Positions 1-7,293 of a DNA stretch of 64,000 bases are shown in pieces. The translations under genes and the position numbers were made by a program. Location of the stretch: positions 10,231-74,230 of the forward strand of contig NZ_QYLP01000049.1 in NCBI RefSeq assembly GCF_003614925.1, in the 5' to 3' direction. Each line of letters begins with the position of its first letter. Positions within the stretch are counted from its first letter, which is position 1. The notes under the pieces are model-generated. The model had not been told where the DNA came from and searched no databases. It saw only the letters and a program-made list of their open reading frames with translations. The DNA is from Arthrobacter celericrescens (GTDB lineage: Bacteria; Actinomycetota; Actinomycetes; Actinomycetales; Micrococcaceae).

Positions 1-281
1 ATGATGAACAGGACCAGCACGATTCCCAGTGCCGAACAGATGGTGTCCACCCAGCCAAGGACCTTGCCCAGCGTTGCCGAGTGATGCAGGGCCTCGGCCT
101 TCCGTGCATTGGAAATGGCCAAGGGGCCGAAGACAATTCCCAGGAAGAAGAATCCGATCACCCCAAAGATGATCGACTTTTCCTTGAACTTGGTTCCCTG
201 AAAGTGCTCCAGTGAATTGTTCTGCTGCACGTTCGCGTAATTCGGGTACTGGTACGACTGGCTGTAGTTTGGCTGGGACAT
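1..281 (-). CDS. Small membrane protein, DUF4190-like (C-terminus cut by window edge)
   Basis: The gene reads leftward from an ATG at 281 and runs off the start of the window, so about 93 N-terminal residues are visible. An AAAGG ribosome binding site lies 8 bases before the start. The first 30 residues are rich in Tyr, Gln, Asn and Pro and should be cytoplasmic. Two hydrophobic segments follow, separated by a short loop containing AISNARKAEAL. A Tyr/Gln/Pro tail followed by two membrane helices is the usual layout of actinobacterial DUF4190-type proteins, whose function is unknown. The family call is inference; that the gene is real is well supported by codon use and the RBS. Confidence 0.75.
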   Translation of the reverse strand, partial: MSQPNYSQSYQYPNYANVQQNNSLEHFQGTKFKEKSIIFGVIGFFFLGIVFGPLAISNARKAEALHHSATLGKVLGWVDTICSALGIVLVLFI

Positions 282-470
282 TCTCAGACCTTTCGACGAC
301 GGTGTCGCTTGCGATTTTCGAGAGACTCCCGCGCCGCATTCTCGGTCCGCTGTGCATCCCCCGAAACGAAGATACGCAGCCATTCCCCGCCACGGGACAA
401 GTTGGGCCAATCCTGCGGAAATCCTGCCCCGACGCCGTGTTCCGGGACGCACGCAGGGACTGGACAAGAC

Positions 471-497
471 CCGTCCAAAACCCCCGCGGCGCCGAAT
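471..497 (+). promoter_or_regulatory. Predicted SigK-type promoter of sigK-rskA (autoregulation)
   Basis: A -35 box CCGTCC (471-476) and a -10 box CCGAATG (492-498) are separated by 15 bases. The mycobacterial SigK consensus, as I recall it, is CCATCC-N16/17-CCGAATR. The site lies about 38 bases upstream of the GTG start of sigK. A second site with the same 15-base spacer lies at 2092-2118, downstream of rskA. Positive autoregulation is inferred from this match. Confidence 0.65.
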
Positions 498-534
498 GCC
501 TTGTGTCAACAGGCGGAACAGGGAGGCGGGACCG

Positions 535-1188
535 GTGACAACGCTGCAGCTGCGCGGCCTATGCTGGACCGTGATGGACACTCCCCATGTTCCCGAAACG
601 GCGGACGGGCCTGCGTCTGTCGCGGCGACCACCGGGCTGGATCTGAACGCACAGCTGGCCGGGCTCCTCGGACAGATCGCCGACGGCGACCGGGCCGCCT
701 TCGCGGAGTTCTACCGGCTGACCTCGCGCCGGGTGTTCGGCATGGCGCGGCGGGTCCTGGTGGACCTGGAGCTCAGCGAGGACGCCACCCAGGAAGTCTT
801 CCTGCAGGTCTGGCAGAACGCCGGAAGCTTCAACATCGCGGCAGGGAGTCCGCTGGCCTGGCTGATGACCATCGCGCACCGCCGGGCCGTGGACAAGGTC
901 CGCTCGGCCCAAGCAGCCACGGACCGCGAAGCCAGGTACGGCGCCGACAGCCAGGAGATCGAGCACGACTCCGTGTCCGACGAAGTGGACGGCCTGCTTG
1001 AAGCCGAAGCCGTGGTGCGCTGCCTGAAGACCCTGACCGAAACTCAACAGGAATCGGTCCGGCTGGCGTACTACGGCGGCCTGAGCTACCGGGAAGTCGC
1101 CGAGCGGTTGAATTCCACGTTGCCGACCATCAAATCCCGGATCCGCGACGGACTGATCCGCCTGAAGAGCTGTTTGGAGGTGAGTTGA
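535..1188 (+). CDS. sigK: ECF RNA polymerase sigma factor, SigK type
   Basis: An extracytoplasmic-function sigma factor of 217 residues. Sigma region 2 covers roughly residues 35-105, with the motif EDATQEVFLQVWQ and the DNA-melting helix near PLAWLMTIAHRRAVD. Region 4 covers roughly 150-210, with LAYYGGLSYREVAERL and TIKSRIRDGLIRLK as its helix-turn-helix. The GTG at 535 was chosen because GGGAGG lies 8 bases before it; an ATG at 574 is an alternative with a weak RBS. The stop codon is one base from the ATG of the next gene, which encodes an RskA-type anti-sigma factor. That pairing is the standard SigK/RskA arrangement, in which SigK is held by a membrane anti-sigma factor. A SigK-like promoter lies just upstream. 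Confidence 0.88.
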   Translation: MTTLQLRGLCWTVMDTPHVPETADGPASVAATTGLDLNAQLAGLLGQIADGDRAAFAEFYRLTSRRVFGMARRVLVDLELSEDATQEVFLQVWQNAGSFNIAAGSPLAWLMTIAHRRAVDKVRSAQAATDREARYGADSQEIEHDSVSDEVDGLLEAEAVVRCLKTLTETQQESVRLAYYGGLSYREVAERLNSTLPTIKSRIRDGLIRLKSCLEVS

Positions 1189-1189
1189 G

Positions 1190-2059
1190 ATGAACAGCAT
1201 GGACACGAACGACGGCGGCACGCGCCCTCGCGGTTTCGCCGCGGATATTGCCACGGACCTGAAGGCCGGCCGGGCCGTCGAGCTGGCAGAGATCTACGCG
1301 CTGGACGCCGTCAGCGACGACGAACGCGCCGCCATCGACGCCTACATCTCCACCGCCCCGCAGGCCGAGCGCGACGCCTTCAACGAACGGGTCCGCCAGG
1401 CCCGCGAAACCCTGGCCCTGGCGTTCACGGCGGAGGAAGAGCCGCCCGCCGGGCTGCTGGAGCGCACCCTGTCGCAACTACCGGCACAGCTGCCTGCGCA
1501 AGCCCCTGCACAGCTGGCGGAAGCAGCGCCTTCGCAACCGGCGGCGGAAGCTGCCGGACCGGCGTCGGGCGATGAACTGGCCGCCGCGCGCCACAAGCGA
1601 GAAGAACGACGCCGGCCTTCCGCCACCCGCAGGTGGCTGATCGGCGCCGCCGCCGCGGCTGCCTTGGCCCTGGGCGGGGTGGGTATCGGCAGCTATGTGG
1701 CCAGCCAGAACGACCCGGTCAAGCAGGTGCTGCAGGCACAGGACGTCCGCGAAGCCACGGCAAGCGTGACCGGCGGCGGCACCGTTATGTTGTCGATTTC
1801 GGCGTCGAAGGATGCCGTGGTGGTGCGGATGAAGGACGTGCCTCCTCCGCCCGCGGGCAAGGTCTACCAGATGTGGCTGATCCCCAAGAACGGCTCGGCG
1901 CCCGTCTCGCAAGGACTCATGGACGCCGAAGCGCTGACCAAGCCGGCCGTGGTGAGCGGGATCGGGCCCGCCTCCACGCTGGGGATCACCGTGGAACCCG
2001 CCGGCGGATCGTCGTCGCCCACCTTGCCCACGGTCGCCGCCGCCCGGCTGGATTCCTAG
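1190..2059 (+). CDS. rskA: Anti-sigma-K factor RskA
   Basis: A membrane anti-sigma factor of 289 residues that should bind and inhibit the SigK product encoded immediately upstream. The N-terminal cytoplasmic sigma-binding part contains ELAEIYALDAVSDDERAAID, typical of RskA. A Pro/Ala/Gln-rich linker follows at about 95-130, then one membrane helix at about 147-168 (RRWLIGAAAAAALALGGVG). The extracellular C-terminal domain contains YQMWLIPKNG and ends with repeats of PAGGSSSPTLPT type, matching the RskA C-terminal domain. The start codon is one base after the sigK stop and uses a GGAGG embedded in the sigK end, so the pair is translationally coupled. In mycobacteria regulated proteolysis of RskA frees SigK; the same is inferred here. 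Confidence 0.9.
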   Translation: MNSMDTNDGGTRPRGFAADIATDLKAGRAVELAEIYALDAVSDDERAAIDAYISTAPQAERDAFNERVRQARETLALAFTAEEEPPAGLLERTLSQLPAQLPAQAPAQLAEAAPSQPAAEAAGPASGDELAAARHKREERRRPSATRRWLIGAAAAAALALGGVGIGSYVASQNDPVKQVLQAQDVREATASVTGGGTVMLSISASKDAVVVRMKDVPPPPAGKVYQMWLIPKNGSAPVSQGLMDAEALTKPAVVSGIGPASTLGITVEPAGGSSSPTLPTVAAARLDS

Positions 2060-2091
2060 AACTGGACTCCTAAATTCTTTTCCTGAACCAC

Positions 2092-2118
2092 CCATCCGGC
2101 TTGCGATGCGCGCCGAAT
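2092..2118 (+). promoter_or_regulatory. Predicted SigK-dependent promoter in front of the DUF4383 gene
   Basis: CCATCC (2092-2097) and CCGAATA (2113-2119) are separated by 15 bases. The hexamers equal the published mycobacterial SigK consensus as I recall it, with a slightly shorter spacer identical to that of the sigK promoter at 471-497. Transcription should begin near 2125, leaving a leader of about 70 bases before the ATG at 2196. Confidence 0.7.
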
Positions 2119-2195
2119 AACAGGCGTAACCCCTCGGGACAGCGGAACCCCCGAGCCGCTGATCCAAGGAACCATCGCATTCAGGAGAACTCATC

Positions 2196-2648
2196 ATGGC
2201 TACTCACCCGCTTACCCGCACAGCAGGCCGCACCATTGTCCAGAAGGCATCCCTGGCCGTAGGCGCCGTGTTCCTGCTGGTCGGTGTGCTTGGTTTTGTT
2301 CCTGGCATCACCACGGACATCGGTGAACTGGGCTTCGCCGGACACCACTCCGAAGCAATGCTGCTGGGCCTGTTCCAGGTATCGGCCCTGCACAACATCG
2401 TGCACCTGTTCTTCGGCGCGGCCGGCCTGTTCCTCGCTCGCAGCGCCAGCGGTTCCAAGGCGTTCCTCCTCTATGGCGGAATCATCTACCTTGTTCTGTT
2501 CGTCTACGGCCTGGTGGTCCCGCAGGATTCTGCCGGTAACTTCGTGCCGCTGAACAGCTTCGACAACATCCTGCACCTGCTGCTGGGCGTGGGCATGGTG
2601 GTGCTGTCCCTGATCCTCACCAGGGGCCGCAACAGCGTCCGGCCTTAA
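2196..2648 (+). CDS. DUF4383 membrane protein, predicted SigK regulon member
   Basis: An integral membrane protein of 150 residues with four hydrophobic helices, near 20-38, 63-80, 88-108 and 124-142. Two conserved histidine clusters, SALHNIVHLFFG and NILHLLLGVG, sit at the ends of helices and are typical of DUF4383 proteins, which are widespread in actinobacteria and functionally uncharacterised. The start has AGGAG 7 bases upstream. The gene follows sigK-rskA in the same direction but has its own SigK-type promoter, so it is probably expressed when SigK is released. A role in envelope or redox stress would fit but is only inference. Confidence 0.85.
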   Translation: MATHPLTRTAGRTIVQKASLAVGAVFLLVGVLGFVPGITTDIGELGFAGHHSEAMLLGLFQVSALHNIVHLFFGAAGLFLARSASGSKAFLLYGGIIYLVLFVYGLVVPQDSAGNFVPLNSFDNILHLLLGVGMVVLSLILTRGRNSVRP

Positions 2649-2697
2649 CTGTCCGCTCGCGACACTGGCTCCCCCGCTGAAGCCCGGGGAAACACGG

Positions 2698-2725
2698 CAG
2701 GGCTCCCGGAAATCCGGGAGCCCTG
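2698..2725. terminator. Bidirectional intrinsic terminator
   Basis: A perfect 12-bp stem (CAGGGCTCCCGG with its complement) encloses the loop AAAT, followed on the plus strand by a short T run (CTTTTGG). It lies between the convergent DUF4383 and GNAT genes. Confidence 0.8.
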
Positions 2726-2758
2726 ACGTGCTTTTGGCCGTTGCGTCGCCGCTGAACC

Positions 2759-3160
2759 CTAGGCCTTGACTCGCTGCGCGAGCGCGTCCTCGAGGAAGGC
2801 GAGGTGGGCCGGCGTCGGCCTGGTCACGTGGGCCTCGTACTCGGTGTGCTTGAGGAGGAACTTCTTGATGAACGGGCACACCGGAACGATCCGCAGGCCC
2901 GCGGCGACCGTCTGGTCCAGCGCTTCGGTGGCAAGCTTCCCCGCCAGGCCTTGCCCGCCGTACTCCTCGTTGATGACCGTGTGGTAGAAAATCCGCTGCG
3001 TTGCTGCGGCGGCCTCCGAACCCGAGCCGGCGTCAGCGCCGCCGTCGTAATCCTTGTACGCGGCCTTGCCGATCACGCGGTCGGCCTCCAGCAGTTCGAA
3101 GCGTTCCCGCTCGGTGTTGTGGCGGATGAGCAAATTGTCCATCCCCCGAATGTACTTCAT
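2759..3160 (-). CDS. GNAT-family N-acetyltransferase (YjdJ/COG2388-like)
   Basis: A small acetyltransferase of 133 residues. The acetyl-CoA binding motif A is visible as NEEYGGQGLAGKLATEALDQ, preceded by a beta strand ending FYHTVIN. The C-terminal PVCPFIKKFLLKHTEYE is characteristic of the small COG2388 proteins, which have the P(Y/F)CP-x-(I/V)-x-x-(F/Y) pattern. The acceptor substrate is unknown. The upstream gene on the same strand ends 8 bases away, so the two are probably co-transcribed. A second in-frame ATG at 3142 is an alternative start. Confidence 0.85.
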   Translation of the reverse strand: MKYIRGMDNLLIRHNTERERFELLEADRVIGKAAYKDYDGGADAGSGSEAAAATQRIFYHTVINEEYGGQGLAGKLATEALDQTVAAGLRIVPVCPFIKKFLLKHTEYEAHVTRPTPAHLAFLEDALAQRVKA

Positions 3161-3168
3161 GCGGCAAG

Positions 3169-3840
3169 TCAGGCCCGATCGTTCCGGGCGTCGAGCATTC
3201 CGGCGATCTTTTTCTCCACAGCCGCGACCGCCGCTTCCGGCAGGACGATCAAACCGTCCAGTTCCTTGCGGGCGCGCCTGTAGGCCGTCTGCCTTTCAGC
3301 CGGTGTAGCGGCACTGTCTTCGGCGATCCGGAGGAGCTTCCGGGCCGTCGCCAAGCGCTGCCGTTCGGGGCCCGTGAAGTTGCCATCCTTGATGCGCCGG
3401 GCTTCGCGCTCGGCGACGTCGAACGCCAGCTCGAACCCGTGCACTGCGGCGCGGTACTCAGCCAGCCGGGCCGCCGTCGTGATGTCCGCCGGGTCGGCCG
3501 GCCGCAATGCGTCGGCATCCTTCTTGGCCCGAAGGAATGCGACCGTGAGGGGCTCGCGGACATCCGTCATGAGCGGGAAGTCGATGATCTTGCCGACGTC
3601 CAGTTCGTAGTCCAGCCATTTGTGGTTCACCGAATCGTGCGCCGCGATCAGAGCGGCCACCTCGGCCCGATTGGCCTGCTCTACCGCGACGGTCTGGTTC
3701 TTCAACTTGTAGAGCTCAACCTTGCGGCGATGCCGCCGTTCACTTGCCCTGGACCACTGGCGCGCCCACCCGCCGGCCATACCGCCGATGGGAAAAATGA
3801 GCCACGAGTAGTTTCCTACAAAGTCGAAAAAGGGTTCCAC
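3169..3840 (-). CDS. Hypothetical protein with one N-terminal membrane segment
   Basis: I do not recognise a family. From the GTG at 3840 (GAGGAT 7 bases upstream) the product has 223 residues. A hydrophobic segment (YSWLIFPIGGMAGGW) near residues 8-24 should anchor it in the membrane. The rest is highly charged and predicted helical, with Arg/Lys/Glu/Ala-rich stretches such as SERRHRRKVELYKLKNQTVAV and many heptad-like positions, suggesting a long helical or coiled-coil cytoplasmic domain. A longer reading from 3912 would run through the divergent promoter and operator at 3906-3935 and is therefore unlikely. It probably shares a transcript with the GNAT gene. Confidence 0.7.
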   Translation of the reverse strand: MEPFFDFVGNYSWLIFPIGGMAGGWARQWSRASERRHRRKVELYKLKNQTVAVEQANRAEVAALIAAHDSVNHKWLDYELDVGKIIDFPLMTDVREPLTVAFLRAKKDADALRPADPADITTAARLAEYRAAVHGFELAFDVAEREARRIKDGNFTGPERQRLATARKLLRIAEDSAATPAERQTAYRRARKELDGLIVLPEAAVAAVEKKIAGMLDARNDRA

Positions 3841-3905
3841 CCGTTCATCCTCGCACCGGCCCTGATGCGCCTCAAGGATCGCCGTGCGGACCCTCCCGGA
3901 ACCCA

Positions 3906-3935
3906 TTGACATGTGACCAAATGGTCACCTATTCT
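3906..3935 (+). promoter_or_regulatory. Promoter with palindromic operator for the ArsR-SRPBCC gene
   Basis: A consensus -35 box TTGACA (3906-3911) and a -10 box TATTCT (3930-3935) are separated by 18 bases. The perfect inverted repeat GTGACCA-AA-TGGTCAC (3913-3928) fills the spacer, where a bound repressor would block polymerase. The -10 box ends 6 bases before the ATG at 3942, so the transcript is probably leaderless. Autorepression by the encoded ArsR domain is inferred. Confidence 0.8.
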
Positions 3936-3941
3936 GGGCAC

Positions 3942-4697
3942 ATGGACGCCGTCTTCAAGGCACTCTCCGACCCCACCCGCAGGGAACTGCTCGACGAGCT
4001 TTTCCGCGAGGACGGCCAGAGCCTTGGTGCCCTCGAAGCGCGCTTCAGCATGACCCGCTTCGGGATCATGAAGCACCTGAAGATCCTTGAGGAAGCCGGA
4101 CTGGTGGCCAGCCGCCGTCGTGGCCGCGAAAAGCTGCATTTCCTCAATCCGGTCCCCATCCGCCTGGTCCACGACCGCTGGGTCAGCAAATATGCAGAAC
4201 CATGGGCCGCTGCCCTCAGCGACCTCAAATCCAGATTGGAAAGTCCCATGGAAAAGATCTTCGAGATCTACATCAAGACCACCCCGGAACTCCTCTGGGA
4301 GGCCATCACCACCAGCGACATCCGCAGCAAGTACCAGTTCGGCAACACCCACACCGCGGACTGGACGCCGGGCGGTCACTACGAAATGCACAACCCCAGG
4401 GCCAACGGCATGGTGCTGGGCGAAGGCGAGAACCTGGAAGTCGATCCCCCGCGGCGCCTGGTCCAGAGCATGCGCGCGCTCTGGGACGAGGACGTCAAGG
4501 CCGAGGGCACCTCGAAGATCACGTGGGAGATCGAGCAGGTGGGCGATTCCTGCCACCTCACTGTCACCCACAGCGATCTGCGCGAAGGCGCCAACGACCA
4601 GCTTTACGGCGGGTGGCCCATGATCCTGTCCGGCCTGAAGACCTGGCTGGAGACCGGCGAAAAGCTCACGACGCCGGGCTCGCTGCTGTACGGGTAA
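3942..4697 (+). CDS. ArsR-family winged-helix regulator fused to an SRPBCC (AHSA1-like) domain
   Basis: A two-domain protein of 251 residues. Residues 1-90 are an ArsR winged helix: FKALSDPTRRELLDEL, then the recognition helix in FSMTRFGIMKHLKILEEAGLV, then the wing SRRRGREKLHFLN. No metal-binding Cys cluster is visible. Residues 104-245 form a START/SRPBCC ligand-binding fold of the AHSA1 type (MEKIFEIYIKTTPELLWEAI and PGGHYEMHNP). Such fusions are common in actinobacteria and are thought to sense a hydrophobic ligand. The ATG at 3942 is supported by a promoter placing the -10 box 6 bases upstream; the upstream in-frame TTG at 3906 is the -35 box itself. The palindrome in the promoter spacer is the likely autoregulatory operator. 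Confidence 0.9.
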   Translation: MDAVFKALSDPTRRELLDELFREDGQSLGALEARFSMTRFGIMKHLKILEEAGLVASRRRGREKLHFLNPVPIRLVHDRWVSKYAEPWAAALSDLKSRLESPMEKIFEIYIKTTPELLWEAITTSDIRSKYQFGNTHTADWTPGGHYEMHNPRANGMVLGEGENLEVDPPRRLVQSMRALWDEDVKAEGTSKITWEIEQVGDSCHLTVTHSDLREGANDQLYGGWPMILSGLKTWLETGEKLTTPGSLLYG

Positions 4698-4743
4698 GCG
4701 CCCGGTACGCCGAGGGAGCCCGGTACGGCTAGGAGCCCTGTGG

Positions 4744-5520
4744 TCAGGAGGTCATTCCCGGCACGAGGGCAACACCAAGCGCGATCACGACCAGGGCGAC
4801 GGCGACGGCGCGGTTGGCGAAGCGTTGCCACGGAAACATCTTCTCGAGGGCGATGAACGCACCCACCACTGCCATCCAGCCAAGGCTCATGACGCCGAGC
4901 GCGAACAGGGCAATCATCAGCGCCCAGCAGCAGCTGACGCACCACGTGCCGTGTTCGACTCCCAGGCGCAGCGCGCCGACGTACCCGTACCGCACCCGGC
5001 GCAGGATGAAGTCCATGGGGGTCCGGCATTTCATCAGGGCGACGTTCTTCGCCGGCGTGAACTGATAGGCAGCCGCCGCGAGGATCACCACCGCCGCCAC
5101 GTAGCGGCCACCGGGTCCGGACGTGAGCGCACCGGGAATGATTGCCGCAACCAAGGCGTAAAGCGCGTAGGCAGCCAGACCGAAGGCCGTCCACGCAAGG
5201 AGGTACCCGGCCACGAACACAGCAGTGGAACCCCGCGGGGCGTAGCGTCCGGAGCCGCGGCGGTGGCGCTGGATCTTGTCATAGGCAACGACCATCGGCG
5301 CCACCGATGGAAACATCATCGCGGCCAGCATCACCACCCACGTGGTGAGGAAGAACCCCAGCGGACCGGGGTCCGTCCAACGCCCCATGTCCATGCCGTT
5401 CATCTGCACGGCCGAGAAAATCCAGCTCGCACCGGCGAGCGCGAGCAGGAACGCGACGAGGACCGCCACGCGTGGATCAACCGAGCGGGGATCGACCCGG
5501 AAAACCGGGGCGCCCGCCAT
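4744..5520 (-). CDS. DUF2182 multi-spanning membrane protein
   Basis: A polytopic membrane protein of about 258 residues with six or seven hydrophobic segments. Family landmarks are TWVVMLAAMMFPSVAPMVV, QFTPAKNVALMKCRTPMDF and GVEHGTWCVSCCWALM. The conserved Cys, Met and His residues in these motifs led to the older description as a predicted metal-binding membrane protein. The start is uncertain: ATG 5520 gives the expected N-terminus, while GTG 5556 and GTG 5592 are also in frame. A strong AAAGGAG lies about 20 bases before 5520. The upstream DUF1326 gene ends at 5570. These two families frequently occur side by side, so a joint function is likely though unknown. Confidence 0.85.
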   Translation of the reverse strand: MAGAPVFRVDPRSVDPRVAVLVAFLLALAGASWIFSAVQMNGMDMGRWTDPGPLGFFLTTWVVMLAAMMFPSVAPMVVAYDKIQRHRRGSGRYAPRGSTAVFVAGYLLAWTAFGLAAYALYALVAAIIPGALTSGPGGRYVAAVVILAAAAYQFTPAKNVALMKCRTPMDFILRRVRYGYVGALRLGVEHGTWCVSCCWALMIALFALGVMSLGWMAVVGAFIALEKMFPWQRFANRAVAVALVVIALGVALVPGMTS

Positions 5521-5569
5521 GCGCGCCCCGGTTCCCCGAACTCCTTTCCTGTTCACCGGCGGCCGGCCG

Positions 5570-6187
5570 TCATGCCCGGCCCCTGGCGGCACCTTCAGGC
5601 ATCTCGCTGGCGAAGCTGAACTCGGCGCTCTCGCCGTAGACGCCGTCGAAATCGAGGCCGAACAGGGTCGACTTGGTCGGCGCCCGTCCGATCATGAACT
5701 CGGGGGCGAAGCCATACATCGCGTTCTTGACCGTTGTGACGCCGCCGTCGGGTCCGGGCAGCGGCTCGAAGGTGTAACTCACGCTCCCTTCCACCGAAGC
5801 GGACGGTGTGGCGCTGTCAGAGAAACTGATACTTGCACGCTGCACACCCAGCCACTCCCCGTACAGCGCGGCGAAGTCCGCAAACGGGCCTCCCTCGTCG
5901 CCGTGCAGGATCCGCTCCAGGGCAGCTGCCTGGCCATCGGCGGCCCCTTGATCAACGACCACCCCGACCTTCCAGCCGCCGGCCGTGAGGTTCGTGGGGA
6001 ACCAGTTGGCGAAAGCGAAATCGACTCCCGAGAGATCGGTGTCGTCGAGTTTGCCGCCCTCAATATGGAACACGGCAACGCCCCGGCATTCCCTGTCCGG
6101 GCCGGTGGGCTCGCCGTCGACCGGGCACGGGCAAATCAGCGAACAACTGCAACTTTGGACATATTTTCCGGACATTTCCCAAGACAT
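5570..6187 (-). CDS. DUF1326 domain protein
   Basis: A soluble protein of 205 residues. The N-terminal motif CSCSLICPCP (residues 13-22) is the hallmark of DUF1326, with four Cys that could bind metal. Further family features are GVAVFHIEGGKLDD and the C-terminal EFSFASEMPEGA. The ATG at 6187 was chosen because GAGGAGGG sits directly upstream. The gene precedes the DUF2182 membrane gene on the same strand, a recurrent pairing in bacteria that suggests a soluble and a membrane component of one metal-linked process. No experimental role is known to me. Confidence 0.88.
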   Translation of the reverse strand: MSWEMSGKYVQSCSCSLICPCPVDGEPTGPDRECRGVAVFHIEGGKLDDTDLSGVDFAFANWFPTNLTAGGWKVGVVVDQGAADGQAAALERILHGDEGGPFADFAALYGEWLGVQRASISFSDSATPSASVEGSVSYTFEPLPGPDGGVTTVKNAMYGFAPEFMIGRAPTKSTLFGLDFDGVYGESAEFSFASEMPEGAARGRA

Positions 6188-6389
6188 GGGACCCTCCTCG
6201 CTGGCTCTATCGCCCAGCGGAGCGCCCCCAGACGCAGCGCCGAAAACACTGAAGAAACGGGCCAACCACGCCCGTTAAGGCAGAGGGTAGGCCTGCCCCA
6301 AGACGGAGTCAATATGCCGCGGCAGGCCAATCGAAGACGCCATTTTGCAGGTACGGGACGGCCTTCATTGCCGGCTCCACGCGCCGGAT

Positions 6390-6417
6390 TTGATTTGTTA
6401 TACAACCCCGATACAGT
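6390..6417 (+). promoter_or_regulatory. Promoter and GntR-type operator of the GntR gene
   Basis: TTGATT (6390-6395) and TACAGT (6412-6417) are spaced by 16 bases. The short inverted repeat TTGT-TAT-ACAA (6395-6405) overlaps the -35 box and spacer, the usual form of a GntR-family operator. The start codon at 6445 has GAGG 5 bases upstream. Autoregulation is inferred. Confidence 0.5.
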
Positions 6418-6444
6418 GGCGATACCCCACCCAAGCGAGGCCCC

Positions 6445-7269
6445 GTGAGCGACACCGCCGTCCAATTCCTGTCCCGACCCCTCGGCGCCCAACAGGGCCA
6501 GCCCTTGCGCGTTGCCGCGTACTCCCGCATCGCCGAGGCCATCCGCACCAAGCTGCTCCCGCCCGGTTCGCTGCTACCCACGGAAACCGAACTCGGCGTC
6601 ATGATGGACGTCAGCCGCACGGTCATCCGCGAAGCCCTCATGCTGCTCGAGGAGGACGGCCTCACCCGGGCGCGCCGCGGCGTCGGACGCTTCGTGGCGG
6701 ACTCGCTCCCCCGCATCGGCATCGAAAAGATCCGCCCCTTCGACCAGCTCCTCGGCGGCTCCGAAATGGACGTCCAGGTCAAACGCACCCTGGCCGATTT
6801 CCAGCCGGCCTCCGAGTTCGTCGCCCCGGGCATCGGCGTCGAGCCCAACGAGGACTGCTGGCTCTGGGAAAGCGTGCTCATCCGCAACGGCGAGGCGATC
6901 GGGCACCTGCAGGAAAACGTGCCGGCGGGCACCGGCCGGGAGCCCGGTTCTGCGTCCGGTTCCGGCAAAACAGCCGACGACGGCGACTGGCTGGCCGCCG
7001 CGGCCGACCCCGCCGGGCGCACCAGCCTGGCTCCCAAGACCCTCCTTGAAATCCTCGCCGAGCGACCCGGTATGACGCTGGGCCCGGGCGAATGCCAGAT
7101 CAGCCTCAGCACCGCGGGCCCGAGCCGCGCCAAGCTCCTGGACCTGCGCCCCTCCGACCCGGTGCTGGTGCTCACCCAGTACGTGCGCCGAGCGGGCAAG
7201 CCGTTCTACCTGGCCAAGTGCCTGGTGGCGGCCAAGGCCGGGCACCTGTCGGTCATGCAGTCCTCGTAG
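6445..7269 (+). CDS. GntR-family transcriptional regulator (UTRA-like ligand domain)
   Basis: A repressor-type regulator of 274 residues. Residues 22-90 form the GntR winged helix: AYSRIAEAIRTKLLPPGSLL, then PTETELGVMMDVSRTVIREAL with the recognition helix, then the wing RRGVGRFV. The C-terminal part has an UTRA-like fold (FDQLLGGSEMDVQVKR and PVLVLTQYVRRAGKPFYLAKC), which in HutC-type relatives binds a small effector. A Gly/Ser-rich stretch near residues 160-175 looks like an inserted loop. The GTG start has GAGG 5 bases upstream. The target genes are unknown; the DUF1326-DUF2182 pair is divergent from it. A GntR-type palindrome also lies at 15321-15330 in front of the deaminase gene. Confidence 0.88.
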   Translation: MSDTAVQFLSRPLGAQQGQPLRVAAYSRIAEAIRTKLLPPGSLLPTETELGVMMDVSRTVIREALMLLEEDGLTRARRGVGRFVADSLPRIGIEKIRPFDQLLGGSEMDVQVKRTLADFQPASEFVAPGIGVEPNEDCWLWESVLIRNGEAIGHLQENVPAGTGREPGSASGSGKTADDGDWLAAAADPAGRTSLAPKTLLEILAERPGMTLGPGECQISLSTAGPSRAKLLDLRPSDPVLVLTQYVRRAGKPFYLAKCLVAAKAGHLSVMQSS

Positions 7270-7293
7270 CGTTTTCGGAGCCCGTCGCTCCGC

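Noticed and set aside
3906..3941. Longer N-terminus of the ArsR-SRPBCC protein
   Set aside because: The upstream in-frame TTG is the -35 box of a consensus promoter with an operator, so it cannot be coding.
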